From positions 62,001 to 126,000 of the forward strand of contig FOIY01000004.1 in NCBI GenBank assembly GCA_900111435.1: a stretch of 64,000 nucleotides of DNA, in the 5' to 3' direction. The DNA is from Ruminococcaceae bacterium KH2T8. GTDB taxonomy: Bacteria; Bacillota; Clostridia; Saccharofermentanales; Saccharofermentanaceae. The notes below the pieces were generated by a model. It made no database searches. It was not told the origin of the DNA and saw nothing but the letters and a program-made list of their open reading frames with translations. Positions 34,674 through 42,867 of this stretch are shown piece after piece (positions within the stretch are counted from its first letter, which is position 1; each line of letters begins with the position of its first letter). Position numbers and translations under genes: made by a program.

Positions 34674-34702
34674 TTGAAATCCGAGTAAAAATACAGTAAA
34701 AT
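34674..34702 (+). promoter_or_regulatory. tRNA-Ser promoter
   Basis: TTGAAA, a 17-nt spacer and TAAAAT lie 12 nt before the tRNA. The segment also contains a CCGAGTA/TACTCGG hairpin (34681-34708). Confidence 0.6.
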
Positions 34703-34714
34703 ACTCGGGCACAC

Positions 34715-34803
34715 GGAGCTGTATCGAAGTGGTCATAACGAGGCGGTCTTGAAAACCGTTTGTCCGCAAGGGCACGTGGGTTCGAATCCCACCGGCTCCG
34801 CCA
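34715..34803 (+). tRNA. tRNA-Ser (anticodon UGA)
   Basis: The acceptor stem GGAGCTG/CGGCTCC, the anticodon loop with TGA between GGT and ACC arms, a long variable arm, the TTCGAAT loop and an encoded CCA make a complete class II serine tRNA. Its 3' side opens the accessory block that continues to 47 kb. Confidence 0.97.
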
Positions 34804-35073
34804 AAAAATTTTAAGGGTGTCGTGAAACCCAATAATACCAGGGGTTTGCGGGTTTGTGGAAAAGCGAAAAATCGTAGCTTACCACAAACTTACCACAAAT
34901 CGCGAAGGAATTGCGAAGAATGCGCCCAACAAACGATCGGAAGAATATTCCGATCGTTTTTCATTTCCAGAGGCATTTTCTTTGGGATTTGTTAACACTT
35001 CAGCCTCAAATCCATTCGTAAATAATGTTTTAAAGATTCCACTATTAACAATCTGCCCTTCTAATGCCCTATG
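34804..35073. other. Gene-free region with integration-type repeats
   Basis: No gene is seen here. It contains two perfect tandem copies of CTTACCACAAA (34878-34888, 34889-34899), a related inverted TTTGTGG box near 34853, and a strong terminator at 34931-34961. Such 11-bp repeats beside a tRNA 3' end resemble arm sites of tyrosine integrases. Confidence 0.5.
34931..34961 (+). terminator. Strong hairpin terminator
   Basis: AAACGATCGGAA and TTCCGATCGTTT form a perfect 12-bp stem with loop GAATA, followed by a U-run. It should end tRNA-Ser read-through. Confidence 0.85.
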
Positions 35074-36474
35074 CTAAACGCATAGGGTTTCTAAAGCTCT
35101 GTTAAATTGTTCTATTGCTTTGTCAAGCTTTTGATAAGGGATGGAACTGTAACCTACAAGTATCTGGTGTTCCGGACAAAGTTCCTTACGAATCCAATAT
35201 CTTTTGGTCGGATAGACAGCTACGTCATATTTCAAAAAATGATTCACGATATCGTCTTGATCTGAAGAAGTATGAATGTTTATCAGAAAATGCAAGCCTG
35301 CAGCAGAGCCAATAATATCACATGAATCCAAATTAAGACCGGAAAGGATCTTGGCATTTTTATGCTTATAATGGGTTCTGATAGCATTTACATAGCGTTC
35401 ATAGTTGCCGGATTTTATATATTCACATAAAGCAATCTGTAGAATCGTAGGGACACTCGAATTCGATATCCGAAACTTTTTCCTATATTCATTAAGTAAA
35501 CATAATGGCAGGATGATATAAGCTATTCTGAGATCAGGTGATAGGGATTTGGAAAATGTACCAATATATATAGTTCTATCATGCTCATCCATGGATTGTA
35601 GCGATGGAATCGGCATCGCATTATAGCGAAGTTCACTGTCATAGTCATCCTCGATGATGAAACTGCCGGTTTTGGCTGCATATTCTAATAAGGATAGGCG
35701 TTTGCTGACTGGTAAGATACTGCCTGTAGGAAACTGATGTGAAGGCGTTATATACAAAAGAGATTTCTTGATCTTATATACGGCATCAAGGTTTATACCA
35801 TCAGTCTCAACAGGTATCGCTATCGGTGTGTGACCGTTTCGGATAAAAAGTTCTCTGCAGCCATCATATCCCGGATCTTCCATGGCGAATGAATGATCTC
35901 GAGAAATAAAAAGCTTCGAAATGATATCCAATGCGTATTGATGTCCACTGGTAACGATCACTTGTTCCGGAATACAGTTAACACCGCGTGTCCTTCTGAG
36001 AAATAAAGCCAATTCTTCACGAAGAGATTGGAGTCCTTCAGCAGGAAGATAATTTGTGCTCTGTGAATTTGCAAGTACATCCATTGCTGCATTTATGCAT
36101 TTTCTCCAGTTGGAATCTTGATAACAATTATATTCAAGATTCCCGTATCTGAAATTATATTTCAGTTCTTCAACTGTCGATTTCTTCGAACTATATTGAG
36201 TTCTATCGACTTTGTCATGATCTCTTTTCGGAAGAAAATGCAATTCCTCGACATAATAACCTGAACCTGTTTTAGAGGTAATAAACCCTTCTATTACTAA
36301 TTGATCGTATGCGGCAACAACAGAATTACGGCTGATATGATACTCAGCTGCCAGTGATCGGGACGCCGGTAGGCGCATGCCGCTTGTCAGAGAGCCATTT
36401 AGTATATCCCTCTTGATTTGTTCGTATATCTGCTTGTATATCGGTGTTTCAGTATTTTTATTTATTGTAATCAT
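35074..36474 (-). CDS. MocR/PdxR-family regulator (GntR helix-turn-helix fused to aminotransferase fold)
   Basis: Residues 1-80 form a GntR winged helix (IYKQIYEQIKRDILNGSLTSGMRLPASRSLA). Residues 115-465 form a class I aminotransferase-like domain that should bind pyridoxal phosphate: SGHQYALDI, EDPGYDG, DDYDSELRY and IGTFSKSLSPDLRIAY with the expected lysine. The ATG at 36474 is chosen because homology starts there; the longer frame adds 35 unlikely residues. It diverges from a GNAT gene, and direct repeats lie between them, so it probably regulates that acetyltransferase. Confidence 0.92.
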   Translation of the reverse strand: MITINKNTETPIYKQIYEQIKRDILNGSLTSGMRLPASRSLAAEYHISRNSVVAAYDQLVIEGFITSKTGSGYYVEELHFLPKRDHDKVDRTQYSSKKSTVEELKYNFRYGNLEYNCYQDSNWRKCINAAMDVLANSQSTNYLPAEGLQSLREELALFLRRTRGVNCIPEQVIVTSGHQYALDIISKLFISRDHSFAMEDPGYDGCRELFIRNGHTPIAIPVETDGINLDAVYKIKKSLLYITPSHQFPTGSILPVSKRLSLLEYAAKTGSFIIEDDYDSELRYNAMPIPSLQSMDEHDRTIYIGTFSKSLSPDLRIAYIILPLCLLNEYRKKFRISNSSVPTILQIALCEYIKSGNYERYVNAIRTHYKHKNAKILSGLNLDSCDIIGSAAGLHFLINIHTSSDQDDIVNHFLKYDVAVYPTKRYWIRKELCPEHQILVGYSSIPYQKLDKAIEQFNRALETLCV

Positions 36475-36489
36475 AAAACCTCTCGTATA

Positions 36490-36529
36490 ATTGGCTCTGT
36501 TATAAAGTTTAATATTGGAACTGTTTATA
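36490..36529. promoter_or_regulatory. Direct-repeat operator candidate for the MocR-type regulator
   Basis: ATTGGCTCTGTTATA (36490-36504) and ATTGGAACTGTTTATA (36514-36529) are direct repeats 24 bp apart, with an inverted CCAAT box at 36533-36537. They lie in the 119-bp gap between the two divergent genes. MocR regulators usually bind direct repeats. Confidence 0.6.
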
Positions 36530-36593
36530 GCACCAATTCCGACTATAATTCTACCTGTAATACAGAAATGGTCAATCATAAGGAGGAAGAAAA

Positions 36594-37031
36594 ATGGTAA
36601 GAATAGCAGAAAAGAATGACATTGAAGGTGTAGTAGATCTGCTTATGGAATACCGTGATTTTTATGGTGTAAAAATACAAGAGAGAACCGAAGCAGTACG
36701 TTTTATCATGCAAAGAATGGAAAACTGTGAAAGTAAGATTTTTGTCGCAATGGATGGTGATAATTATGTTGGTTTCATACAGCTTTATCCATCGTTCTCT
36801 ACTGTTTCGCTGAAACGACAGTGGATATTAAACGACCTGTATGTCAAAGAAGAATATAGAAACAAGGGGTATGGCACTGCTTTGATGACAGCAGTGAAGA
36901 ACCACTTCAAAGAAAGCGCTAAAGGTTTTGTGCTTCTTACCGGGAAAGACAACTTTACTGCTCAGAAGTTCTATTCTGGTAACGGATGGGAAAGTGGCAT
37001 ATATGATGTTTACACATTTTTATATAATTAA
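36594..37031 (+). CDS. GNAT-family N-acetyltransferase
   Basis: The 145-residue protein is a single GNAT domain. YVKEEYRNKGYGTALM around residues 83-98 holds the acetyl-CoA binding Q/R-x-x-G-x-G/A loop, and DNFTAQKFYSGNGWE is the usual C-terminal motif. The substrate is unknown. AAGGAGGAAG lies before the ATG. It is divergently paired with the MocR regulator, which suggests control by a B6 vitamer or amino compound. Confidence 0.92.
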   Translation: MVRIAEKNDIEGVVDLLMEYRDFYGVKIQERTEAVRFIMQRMENCESKIFVAMDGDNYVGFIQLYPSFSTVSLKRQWILNDLYVKEEYRNKGYGTALMTAVKNHFKESAKGFVLLTGKDNFTAQKFYSGNGWESGIYDVYTFLYN

Positions 37032-37177
37032 TTTCTCGCAATATAGCTTCAATTCGTGATGTATAATAATGGTCGACAAGGATTCATATCTTTGTCGATC
37101 ATTTCGCAATATTACTAACAAAGGCATAGCCTCTGTCATAGGTATTATTTCATGCCATTTCTTCTTATCTGACCTTA

Positions 37178-38044
37178 TTATCCTGTTATGTCATCCAGGA
37201 CATCTCCGATATCACCTTCGATAAGTATCGCTCTGTCTTTGATAAGATCAGGACATTCAGCATCATCGTAATTGATACAGGCGTATGTCGCGTCAGGATT
37301 CTTTGCAGTCATCTGCCAGAAAGAATACTTGATAATGACTGGAGTATTAAAACCGACACCGAGCTCGAGATACAGCACTTTGCCGTTATGTGTACGAATA
37401 AACTCATCATATCTTGCAGCTGCCTTATGCCAACCTTCATCTTCAACAAACTTGTCATCAGATCTGAGATTCATGGTAAGAGGCTTACCGCAATTTGGAC
37501 ATGTCGGTATAAGCTCTGACGGGATCTTCATATCCTTTTGTTTCTCGTACATCTCACAAATAACAGCCTCGTTATCGTATGTCACATCCTGACACGGTTC
37601 ACTGCACTGGAAAAGACCATAATCGCCCTGCGTATAGAAAAGACGGTCTTTATCAAACCCTGCCTTCTGGAAACAGTGATCGACATTTGTAGTGATGACA
37701 AAGTAATCCGTGTCTTTTACCAGCTCCAGAAGCTTATCGTAAACCGGCTTGGGTGCATCTGTATAACGGTTGATATAGATATATCGTGACCAGTATGCCC
37801 ACATCTCTTCCGGTGTCTTAAAAGGATAGAATCCGCCTGAATACATATCTTTGAAACCGTACTTCTTGCCAAAGTCCGCGAAGTACTTCTCGAATCTCTC
37901 ACCGCTGTATGTAAAACCTGCCGAAGTCGAGAGCCCCGCACCTGCGCCTATTACTATTGCTTCAGCTTTTTCTATGTTATTTGTATATATGATACTGATT
38001 ATTATTTTGACTTCAAAGGTTTTGTTTTCTGTTTTTGCGGGCAA
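37178..38044 (-). CDS. SirTM-type sirtuin (NAD-dependent ADP-ribosyltransferase/deacylase)
   Basis: The protein has the NAD-binding motif GAGAGLSTSAG, TTNVDHCFQKAG and TQGDYGLFQCSEPCQ. In common sirtuins the catalytic histidine lies in an HG motif; here the equivalent residue is Gln (QG), as in the class M sirtuins that ADP-ribosylate lipoylated GcvH-like proteins. A CPNCG zinc knuckle follows near residue 187. The usual partner genes (macrodomain, GcvH-like, lipoate ligase) are absent. The frame starts at TTG (38044) with no ribosome-binding site and an atypical N-terminus, so the 5' end may be damaged. Confidence 0.82.
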   Translation of the reverse strand: MPAKTENKTFEVKIIISIIYTNNIEKAEAIVIGAGAGLSTSAGFTYSGERFEKYFADFGKKYGFKDMYSGGFYPFKTPEEMWAYWSRYIYINRYTDAPKPVYDKLLELVKDTDYFVITTNVDHCFQKAGFDKDRLFYTQGDYGLFQCSEPCQDVTYDNEAVICEMYEKQKDMKIPSELIPTCPNCGKPLTMNLRSDDKFVEDEGWHKAAARYDEFIRTHNGKVLYLELGVGFNTPVIIKYSFWQMTAKNPDATYACINYDDAECPDLIKDRAILIEGDIGDVLDDITG

Positions 38045-38186
38045 TCACTTATTGTTTTCGAAAAAGGGATACTCTTTTTCTGCTTTAGCATTTGATCGAA
38101 AACTACATGTTCTCTCTTCTTTTTTCCCATAATCAAAATCGCTTCCTTCAAACACTATTCTTTAAATTGTTCTTTTCTAACCCAAA

Positions 38187-38639
38187 TCAAAGTGAATATT
38201 TATGTTCTAAATAATCTGCTCTTTCCGGTTTCCCATAGTATACTCTGACACTGTTATATATCGATTCGCGGGTTTTGCTTCCGCAATATGGCAGGATTGA
38301 TTCCAAATCTATATCGGCCTCTGCTGCCAATAGTTCAAGAATCGTTGTGTCGATTGTATCTTCAAGAGTCTTGTCTCCGGATTGAAGCATTTCTTCTATA
38401 AAATCAAAGAATGCATTCCATTTTTTGCTGTCTTCGGGATTCTTTTTATACTCGTCGACAAACTGCTCATTGACATAGCTATCCATAAAAACAGTTGAAA
38501 GACCATCACAAATTGGATCAATATCCTGTTCTTTTAAGCGCAGCCATACAAACCTGTTGCAAAACTCCGACACTAGGTAGTTGTAAATCCTTCTGCTTTC
38601 TATTAAATATTTATCAATTTTATCTGAATCAGTATTCAT
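38187..38639 (-). CDS. Uncharacterised acidic helical protein
   Basis: I do not recognise the family. The 150-residue protein is helical throughout and acidic, with LRLKEQDIDPICDGLSTVFMDSYVNEQF and a C-terminal YYGKPERADYLEHKYSL. There is no signal peptide or membrane helix. Size, composition and position within a run of immunity-like genes fit a toxin-immunity or adaptor role, which is only inference. The ribosome-binding site is poor. Confidence 0.55.
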   Translation of the reverse strand: MNTDSDKIDKYLIESRRIYNYLVSEFCNRFVWLRLKEQDIDPICDGLSTVFMDSYVNEQFVDEYKKNPEDSKKWNAFFDFIEEMLQSGDKTLEDTIDTTILELLAAEADIDLESILPYCGSKTRESIYNSVRVYYGKPERADYLEHKYSL

Positions 38640-38668
38640 AATTCTGTATTTGTCTGCTTTACAGATAA

Positions 38669-39001
38669 TTATCTATTCTCAAGATGGTTGAGTGGTCTGT
38701 CTTTTCGCATTCCGATCACTTCAACCTTTTGGATCCCGATACGATTATCAACAATATCAAAACTGATGTCAAAGACGTCTCCGACATTTACGGAAGTCGT
38801 ATTTCTAAAATCATCATCAAATATGATATCTAAATCGAAATGATCAACTTCAGTAAAATCGGGTATCACGGCATATGCTGACCATGAAACATCTTTCTGA
38901 AGCAAACAAAGCCATGTGGGTTTTCCAACTTTTTCTTTTGAAATAGAGGACACAACTTCAGTGTTTATCAAACGTACTGTATAGATATTCTTTGACTTCA
39001 T
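38669..39001 (-). CDS. Uncharacterised small beta-rich protein
   Basis: The 110-residue protein starts at MKSKNIYTVRL (ATG at 39001), chosen because a longer frame to 39073 would overlap the DUF2625 gene. It appears to be all-beta and acidic (FDLDIIFDDDFRNTTSVNVGD). No known domain is recognised. It lies 40 nt downstream of the DUF2625 gene and probably shares its transcript. Confidence 0.5.
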   Translation of the reverse strand: MKSKNIYTVRLINTEVVSSISKEKVGKPTWLCLLQKDVSWSAYAVIPDFTEVDHFDLDIIFDDDFRNTTSVNVGDVFDISFDIVDNRIGIQKVEVIGMRKDRPLNHLENR

Positions 39002-39041
39002 TTTTATACCATCTATTCTTTTATCCTGATAATTTAACGTG

Positions 39042-39650
39042 TTAATAACCAAATTTTTTCGAGAAGTCATCATTCTTTCTCAGAATCTCACTTAACGGGA
39101 CGACAGTTTTGGAGGCAGTTTCAATATTGCACTCTTTTGCCCATAAATACGGATATATCAGAATACCTTCACCAAAGCTTACCGATTCAGCATCTTTACG
39201 CCAATCAGTCCATTTCATTGAACTGTAATAGCCGGACAAGTCTCCTTGAGTAAGCCAGGCGATAAATCCCGAATATTTCATCTCAAGCGATTCCCACTCC
39301 AAAGTGTCGGGGGCGAAATACCACACCATACCTTGATCCTCAGCGAATCGGCCCATGTTGAGTGCGAAAACACCTCCAACAATATCCGTTGCAACTACAA
39401 GCAGACCATTGGAATCATAATTCATTTTCTCACTGAAATTCAGTATCCCGTAATTACCGGAAGATTGTCCGATAACAAACACCCAATTATCAAAAACTAT
39501 CCCGCAGGAATTTACAATGACAGCTCCTAATACGGATTCCGGACTGGCACCTATTTCATTAATTTCATAAACGCCACGTGTATAATCGCCTTCGCTTATT
39601 TTGATAGGACGGTCAGCTTTTTCAAATAATTCCAATAGTTGCTGCCACAT
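39042..39650 (-). CDS. DUF2625 family protein
   Basis: The 202-residue protein matches DUF2625: an N-terminal helix (WQQLLELFEKA), GLLVVATDIVGGVFALNMGRFAE in the middle and MVWYFAPDTLEWESLEMKYSGFIAWLTQGDLSGYY, which is the family's most conserved stretch. The fold resembles SMI1/SUKH-type immunity proteins, and family members occur in immunity gene clusters. GGGGAATATC precedes the ATG. No cognate toxin gene lies in the window. Confidence 0.85.
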   Translation of the reverse strand: MWQQLLELFEKADRPIKISEGDYTRGVYEINEIGASPESVLGAVIVNSCGIVFDNWVFVIGQSSGNYGILNFSEKMNYDSNGLLVVATDIVGGVFALNMGRFAEDQGMVWYFAPDTLEWESLEMKYSGFIAWLTQGDLSGYYSSMKWTDWRKDAESVSFGEGILIYPYLWAKECNIETASKTVVPLSEILRKNDDFSKKFGY

Positions 39651-39698
39651 TTTGCGATATTCCCCTTTCCTGCTTAGTTAATCTACTTCAGGATTATC

Positions 39699-39908
39699 TT
39701 AGCCATTCAATTTCTTATAAACCCAATCCGAATACACATCAACATACTTGGATGTTAACTTACCGGCAATCCTTTTTCTGATGTAAAGATATTTACCGCT
39801 GCGGTTTTCCTTGATCTCAGGGGAACCATCGTAAGGAATGAGGCTGAGACGTGCTTCAGCCTCTGCTTTATCTTTGATCAGGGATTGTATTCGTTCAAAA
39901 TCGCTCAC
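39699..39908 (-). CDS. Small protein resembling an isolated N-terminal domain
   Basis: The 69-residue product (GTG start, AAAGGAG 5 nt upstream) reads as a coiled helix followed by a beta hairpin (ARLSLIPYDGSPEIKENRSG, YLYIRKRIAGKLTSKYVDVY). I know similar segments as N-terminal parts of longer Fic-associated or nucleotidyltransferase-associated proteins, and here the frame stops right after it. It may be a truncated gene or a free-standing module. Confidence 0.5.
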   Translation of the reverse strand: MSDFERIQSLIKDKAEAEARLSLIPYDGSPEIKENRSGKYLYIRKRIAGKLTSKYVDVYSDWVYKKLNG

Positions 39909-39966
39909 AGGAACTCCTTTAGGGAACTTTTCAATGAATTATATTGATAAATGTTCCCTAATCACG

Positions 39967-40491
39967 TCAATCGCAGTCAATATGAAGTCTGTATTCGCCG
40001 CAATGAAGGCACTTGAAAAGATATCCTTGTATGCCTCCGTTGTTGTTCATGTCTTCCTTGAGAGTCTCGATATCCCAATCGTTGATATTGCTTCCGTATG
40101 ATTCTTCGATCTGTTTATCAATGCCCATTTTGACCAGGTCATCCCATCCGACATAACCGATGAATGCACAGTAATCATCACAATGTGCGACCCAGTATTC
40201 CTGCTGCCATCCGTGATATCCCGGAGTACGACGTGTCAGCTCCTCAAGCTTTGCGGGATCGGATACTTCATCAACACTATAAGAGTCCTGGAATTCACCA
40301 TTGAATTTCTCTGCGGCCAGACCACTTGCTATACATTCAGGGCAAAGGCAGTCTACTTCTTCGCTGGAATAAAAAGGAGATTCATACCAGATATCAGTCT
40401 GCTTTCCGCAGCAATTACATTCCTGAGCATCACCTTTAATGAATGCACCTGTTTCGATAGGGTTAGGATGGTATTTGAATGTAGGGATCAT
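39967..40491 (-). CDS. CbrC family protein (UPF0167)
   Basis: The 174-residue protein matches CbrC: PTFKYHPNPIETGAF at the start, a first zinc knuckle (CNCCGKQTDIWYESPFYS), CLCPECIASGLAAEKFNGEF, PGYHGWQQEYWVAHCDDYCAFIG, and a C-terminal CLHCGEYRLHIDCD knuckle. E. coli CbrC is linked to colicin E2 tolerance, and the family is common among immunity-type gene clusters. AAGGAG precedes the ATG at a good distance. Confidence 0.92.
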   Translation of the reverse strand: MIPTFKYHPNPIETGAFIKGDAQECNCCGKQTDIWYESPFYSSEEVDCLCPECIASGLAAEKFNGEFQDSYSVDEVSDPAKLEELTRRTPGYHGWQQEYWVAHCDDYCAFIGYVGWDDLVKMGIDKQIEESYGSNINDWDIETLKEDMNNNGGIQGYLFKCLHCGEYRLHIDCD

Positions 40492-40610
40492 GTCATTGTC
40501 TCCTTTTCTATTCTTGATGAAATTATATCATCACTAGAGAAGATCCATCATACGATGGTGTTGTGTTTGTGGAACATTTGGGTTTGTGCGAGAATATCTA
40601 TGGTGTTTAT

Positions 40611-41183
40611 ATGAGAAAGAGATCATTAATTATTCGCACTATAATAATCTTATCAGTAACGTTAGTTGCTTGTTTTATTGCGTACATTTCTATCTGTATG
40701 AGCTATGCGAATAAACATGTTCTCGTGTATAACGCGACCGATCAAACAGATCGCACGGAGCTGTTAAAATCGTTTTCAGTAAGAGACAGCGATCTTATAG
40801 ATGATATTGTTCTTATGTACAGAAGAAGAGATGACATGTACTGTTTGCGCGTTGTTACTAAGAATGTTGAAGGCTTTGTTCAATCATCGATCGATGGTCA
40901 AACGGTTGGAGGAGCGTTGCCTGATCTTTCGAATTTCGTAGAGTCGAATTATAAGGTCGAAAGCTTTGAAAGAGAAAAGCTAAGTGTTTATAAAACCTTT
41001 CAAATAGAAGTGTATGGGGAAGAATATAACAGGTATGCCAATATAGTTGTTTATCCGTTGAACGATGAAGAGTATGCCATAGAGATCAAAATGAGATTTC
41101 TCTTTACGGATTATCCGGACAGTATAGTCGATGATCACTGGTGGGACGATTCGATCTGGGCAAAGATCGGAATACTTAACTGA
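40611..41183 (+). CDS. Uncharacterised membrane-anchored protein
   Basis: From the ATG at 40611 the 190-residue product has a basic start (MRKRSLIIRT), one membrane helix (residues 10-30) and an extracellular soluble domain (SFSVRDSDLIDDIVLMYRRRDD ...). A longer frame to 40563 is possible but adds unlikely residues before the basic start. I do not recognise the domain. It is a lone plus-strand gene between two minus-strand clusters. Confidence 0.6.
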   Translation: MRKRSLIIRTIIILSVTLVACFIAYISICMSYANKHVLVYNATDQTDRTELLKSFSVRDSDLIDDIVLMYRRRDDMYCLRVVTKNVEGFVQSSIDGQTVGGALPDLSNFVESNYKVESFEREKLSVYKTFQIEVYGEEYNRYANIVVYPLNDEEYAIEIKMRFLFTDYPDSIVDDHWWDDSIWAKIGILN

Positions 41184-41260
41184 AGAGAAGTTCAAAATTA
41201 GAAGGTTTTGAACTTGATTTGTTTTAAGTGAACGCTTACACATAGACCTCCTTGTTTTAA

Positions 41261-42307
41261 TCATTTTATTCTGTAGTAAACGGTGCTTTTTCCGATCCCT
41301 TCACGTCTGATCTCACCTAGTTCTACGAGCTTACGAAGTGAGCCTTCGATGGAACTGATACTGAGCGAAGGACAGAGATCACGGATATCCTGTTTTGTGA
41401 ATCTACCGATCTTATTTTGTGTTGCAAGTCTTACCGTCTCAAGTGCCGGTTTTTTATCTTCTACAAGAGAGAAACGCTCCCCGAAATCCTTGTATGCTGC
41501 AAGTATGGTTCCAAGCAGACATTTTATAAACGGGACAGGATCTTCATTACCGTCAAGCCAGCCGTCTTGAGATGCACGGAGGGCTTCATAATAAAGATCT
41601 TCATTATCGGCGATCTTCGCTTCGAGCGAGATGTATTTCCCGACACTGAATCCGCTTCTATACAGGAGCAGTGTCGTAAGAAGTCTGCTCATACGACCGT
41701 TGCCGTCATTGAAGGGATGGATGCATATAAAGTCATGTATGAAAACAGGGATCGCTATAAGCGGTTCGAGTTCCATGTTTCCGATAACACGATCATACTC
41801 ATCGCAGATCGCATCAAGAGCCTCGGGTGTCTCGTAAGGCGCAAGCGGGGTAAACAATACCTCTGTATGTCCGTCAGGATATGTAGCACTGATATAGTTC
41901 TGTACGTTCTTTGTCTTACCCGCCAGAGGATTATTCATATGACTATACAAGGCCTTATGAAGCTGAAGAATGTAATTCCGACTTATCGGAATGGCATCGA
42001 AATTCTCATGTATTATCGAAAGAACATCTCTATATCCTGCTATCTCCTGTTCATCACGGTTTTTGGGCGTAGTCTTCTCTGCTACAAGTTGCTTTATCCT
42101 GGTGCTTGTAGTAACGATTCCTTCGATAGCATTAGAAGCTTCGGTACTTTGTATCTTTGCGATCTCAACGAGCTTTTCCAGTTCAGCCGGTCTTTGCTTC
42201 AGATACATCTCCTGTTTTCCGGCTTCTTTATATGTGGCAGCAACGAGCCCCAGTATTTCTGAGTCCCATTTCTGATCTTTGATCTTCGAGTAGTTAAAAT
42301 TTCTCAT
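41261..42307 (-). CDS. Fic-family AMP transferase with N-terminal inhibitory helix and winged helix
   Basis: The 348-residue protein carries the Fic active-site loop HPFNDGNGRMSR (residues 197-208), which transfers AMP or a related group to target proteins. The N-terminal Fic_N region contains SNAIEG (S58, E62, G63), matching the S/T-x-x-x-E-G/N inhibitory motif of class II Fic proteins, so activity should be self-restrained. The C-terminal 70 residues form a winged helix (CPSLSISSIEGSLRKLVELGEIRREG). A perfect inverted repeat lies over the promoter, which suggests autoregulation. AAGGACAA precedes the ATG. Confidence 0.93.
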   Translation of the reverse strand: MRNFNYSKIKDQKWDSEILGLVAATYKEAGKQEMYLKQRPAELEKLVEIAKIQSTEASNAIEGIVTTSTRIKQLVAEKTTPKNRDEQEIAGYRDVLSIIHENFDAIPISRNYILQLHKALYSHMNNPLAGKTKNVQNYISATYPDGHTEVLFTPLAPYETPEALDAICDEYDRVIGNMELEPLIAIPVFIHDFICIHPFNDGNGRMSRLLTTLLLYRSGFSVGKYISLEAKIADNEDLYYEALRASQDGWLDGNEDPVPFIKCLLGTILAAYKDFGERFSLVEDKKPALETVRLATQNKIGRFTKQDIRDLCPSLSISSIEGSLRKLVELGEIRREGIGKSTVYYRIK

Positions 42308-42327
42308 TTGTCCTTACTTGTGCATCC

Positions 42328-42360
42328 TTTCCCTTAAATTTTAGCATGATTTAAGGGAAA
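42328..42360. promoter_or_regulatory. Fic promoter/operator: perfect 12-bp inverted repeat
   Basis: TTTCCCTTAAAT (42328-42339) and ATTTAAGGGAAA (42349-42360) are perfect inverted repeats separated by 9 nt. A probable -10 box (TAAAAT on the minus strand) lies at the inner edge of the first arm. A third half-site TTAAGGGAAA occurs at 42404-42413. The winged helix of the Fic protein is the obvious candidate binder. Confidence 0.7.
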
Positions 42361-42415
42361 AACAAGACATTCGGGGGAAATACGCGTAATATTGCCGGGT
42401 AATTAAGGGAAAACG

Positions 42416-42447
42416 CTTCTCCCAATATGTACCCGCATTGGGGAGAA
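42416..42447 (-). terminator. Terminator of the small membrane protein gene
   Basis: TTCTCCCCAAT and ATTGGGAGAA pair (one bulge) and are followed on the minus strand by GCGTTTTC. It follows the gene at 42454-42792. Confidence 0.6.
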
Positions 42448-42453
42448 AGAAGA

Positions 42454-42792
42454 TCAGTATACGGTTTGGAACAAAGTGTAGTAAGTGTTCAGATACATGC
42501 GTAAGAAGAACAGAGTGACTATTACTAACAAGATGGCCAATACGATACCAAGGAAAACGAAAGCTTTCATTCTCCTCTTAGTTGCCATGACAGTACCGAT
42601 GATAACTGCGATCGATTCTGCGATTAAGATAACAAGTCCACAGGTATCGAAGATCTTGGAATGTGATGTTATAAAAACAGGGATCACAACATCAAGAGAT
42701 ATCGAACCGAGAAGACCGATCACGCGTAGGATATTCGCTATAAGCGGAATAAGTATCAGGAGCTTAACTGCTGTTCTTTCTTTACGTTCCAT
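42454..42792 (-). CDS. Small three-helix membrane protein
   Basis: The 112-residue protein starts MERKERT and has three hydrophobic helices (about residues 9-33, 45-68 and 75-98). Basic residues lie at the N-terminus and in the loop near TKRRMK. I do not recognise the family. It lies 75 nt downstream of the large membrane protein gene at 42868-44181 and may be in the same transcript. Confidence 0.6.
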   Translation of the reverse strand: MERKERTAVKLLILIPLIANILRVIGLLGSISLDVVIPVFITSHSKIFDTCGLVILIAESIAVIIGTVMATKRRMKAFVFLGIVLAILLVIVTLFFLRMYLNTYYTLFQTVY

Positions 42793-42867
42793 AACATACC
42801 TGCACTACTTAACTGTCCTGAGGACCTCTGTCAGTTCTTTGCTTTCCGTCAGCTGTCCCTTAGATGA

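Noticed and set aside
34515-34832. Minus-strand ORF of 105 codons over tRNA-Ser
   Set aside because: It is the antisense reading of the tRNA and the end of the DMT gene; the GGIRTHVPLRTNG-like start is a well-known tRNA antisense artefact.
34855-34863. Single DnaA-box-like TGTGGAAAA after tRNA-Ser
   Set aside because: One isolated box far from dnaA does not indicate an origin; it belongs to the group of TTTGTGG-type boxes near the tRNA.
35067-35090. CCCTATGC/GCATAGGG hairpin at the MocR stop codon as a terminator
   Set aside because: The stem overlaps the stop codon and no U-run follows on the minus strand, so it is not listed as a feature.
41417-42262. 281-codon plus-strand ORF opposite the Fic gene
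   Set aside because: The Fic protein on the other strand has all its motifs and an operator; the antisense product has no recognisable feature and an odd composition.
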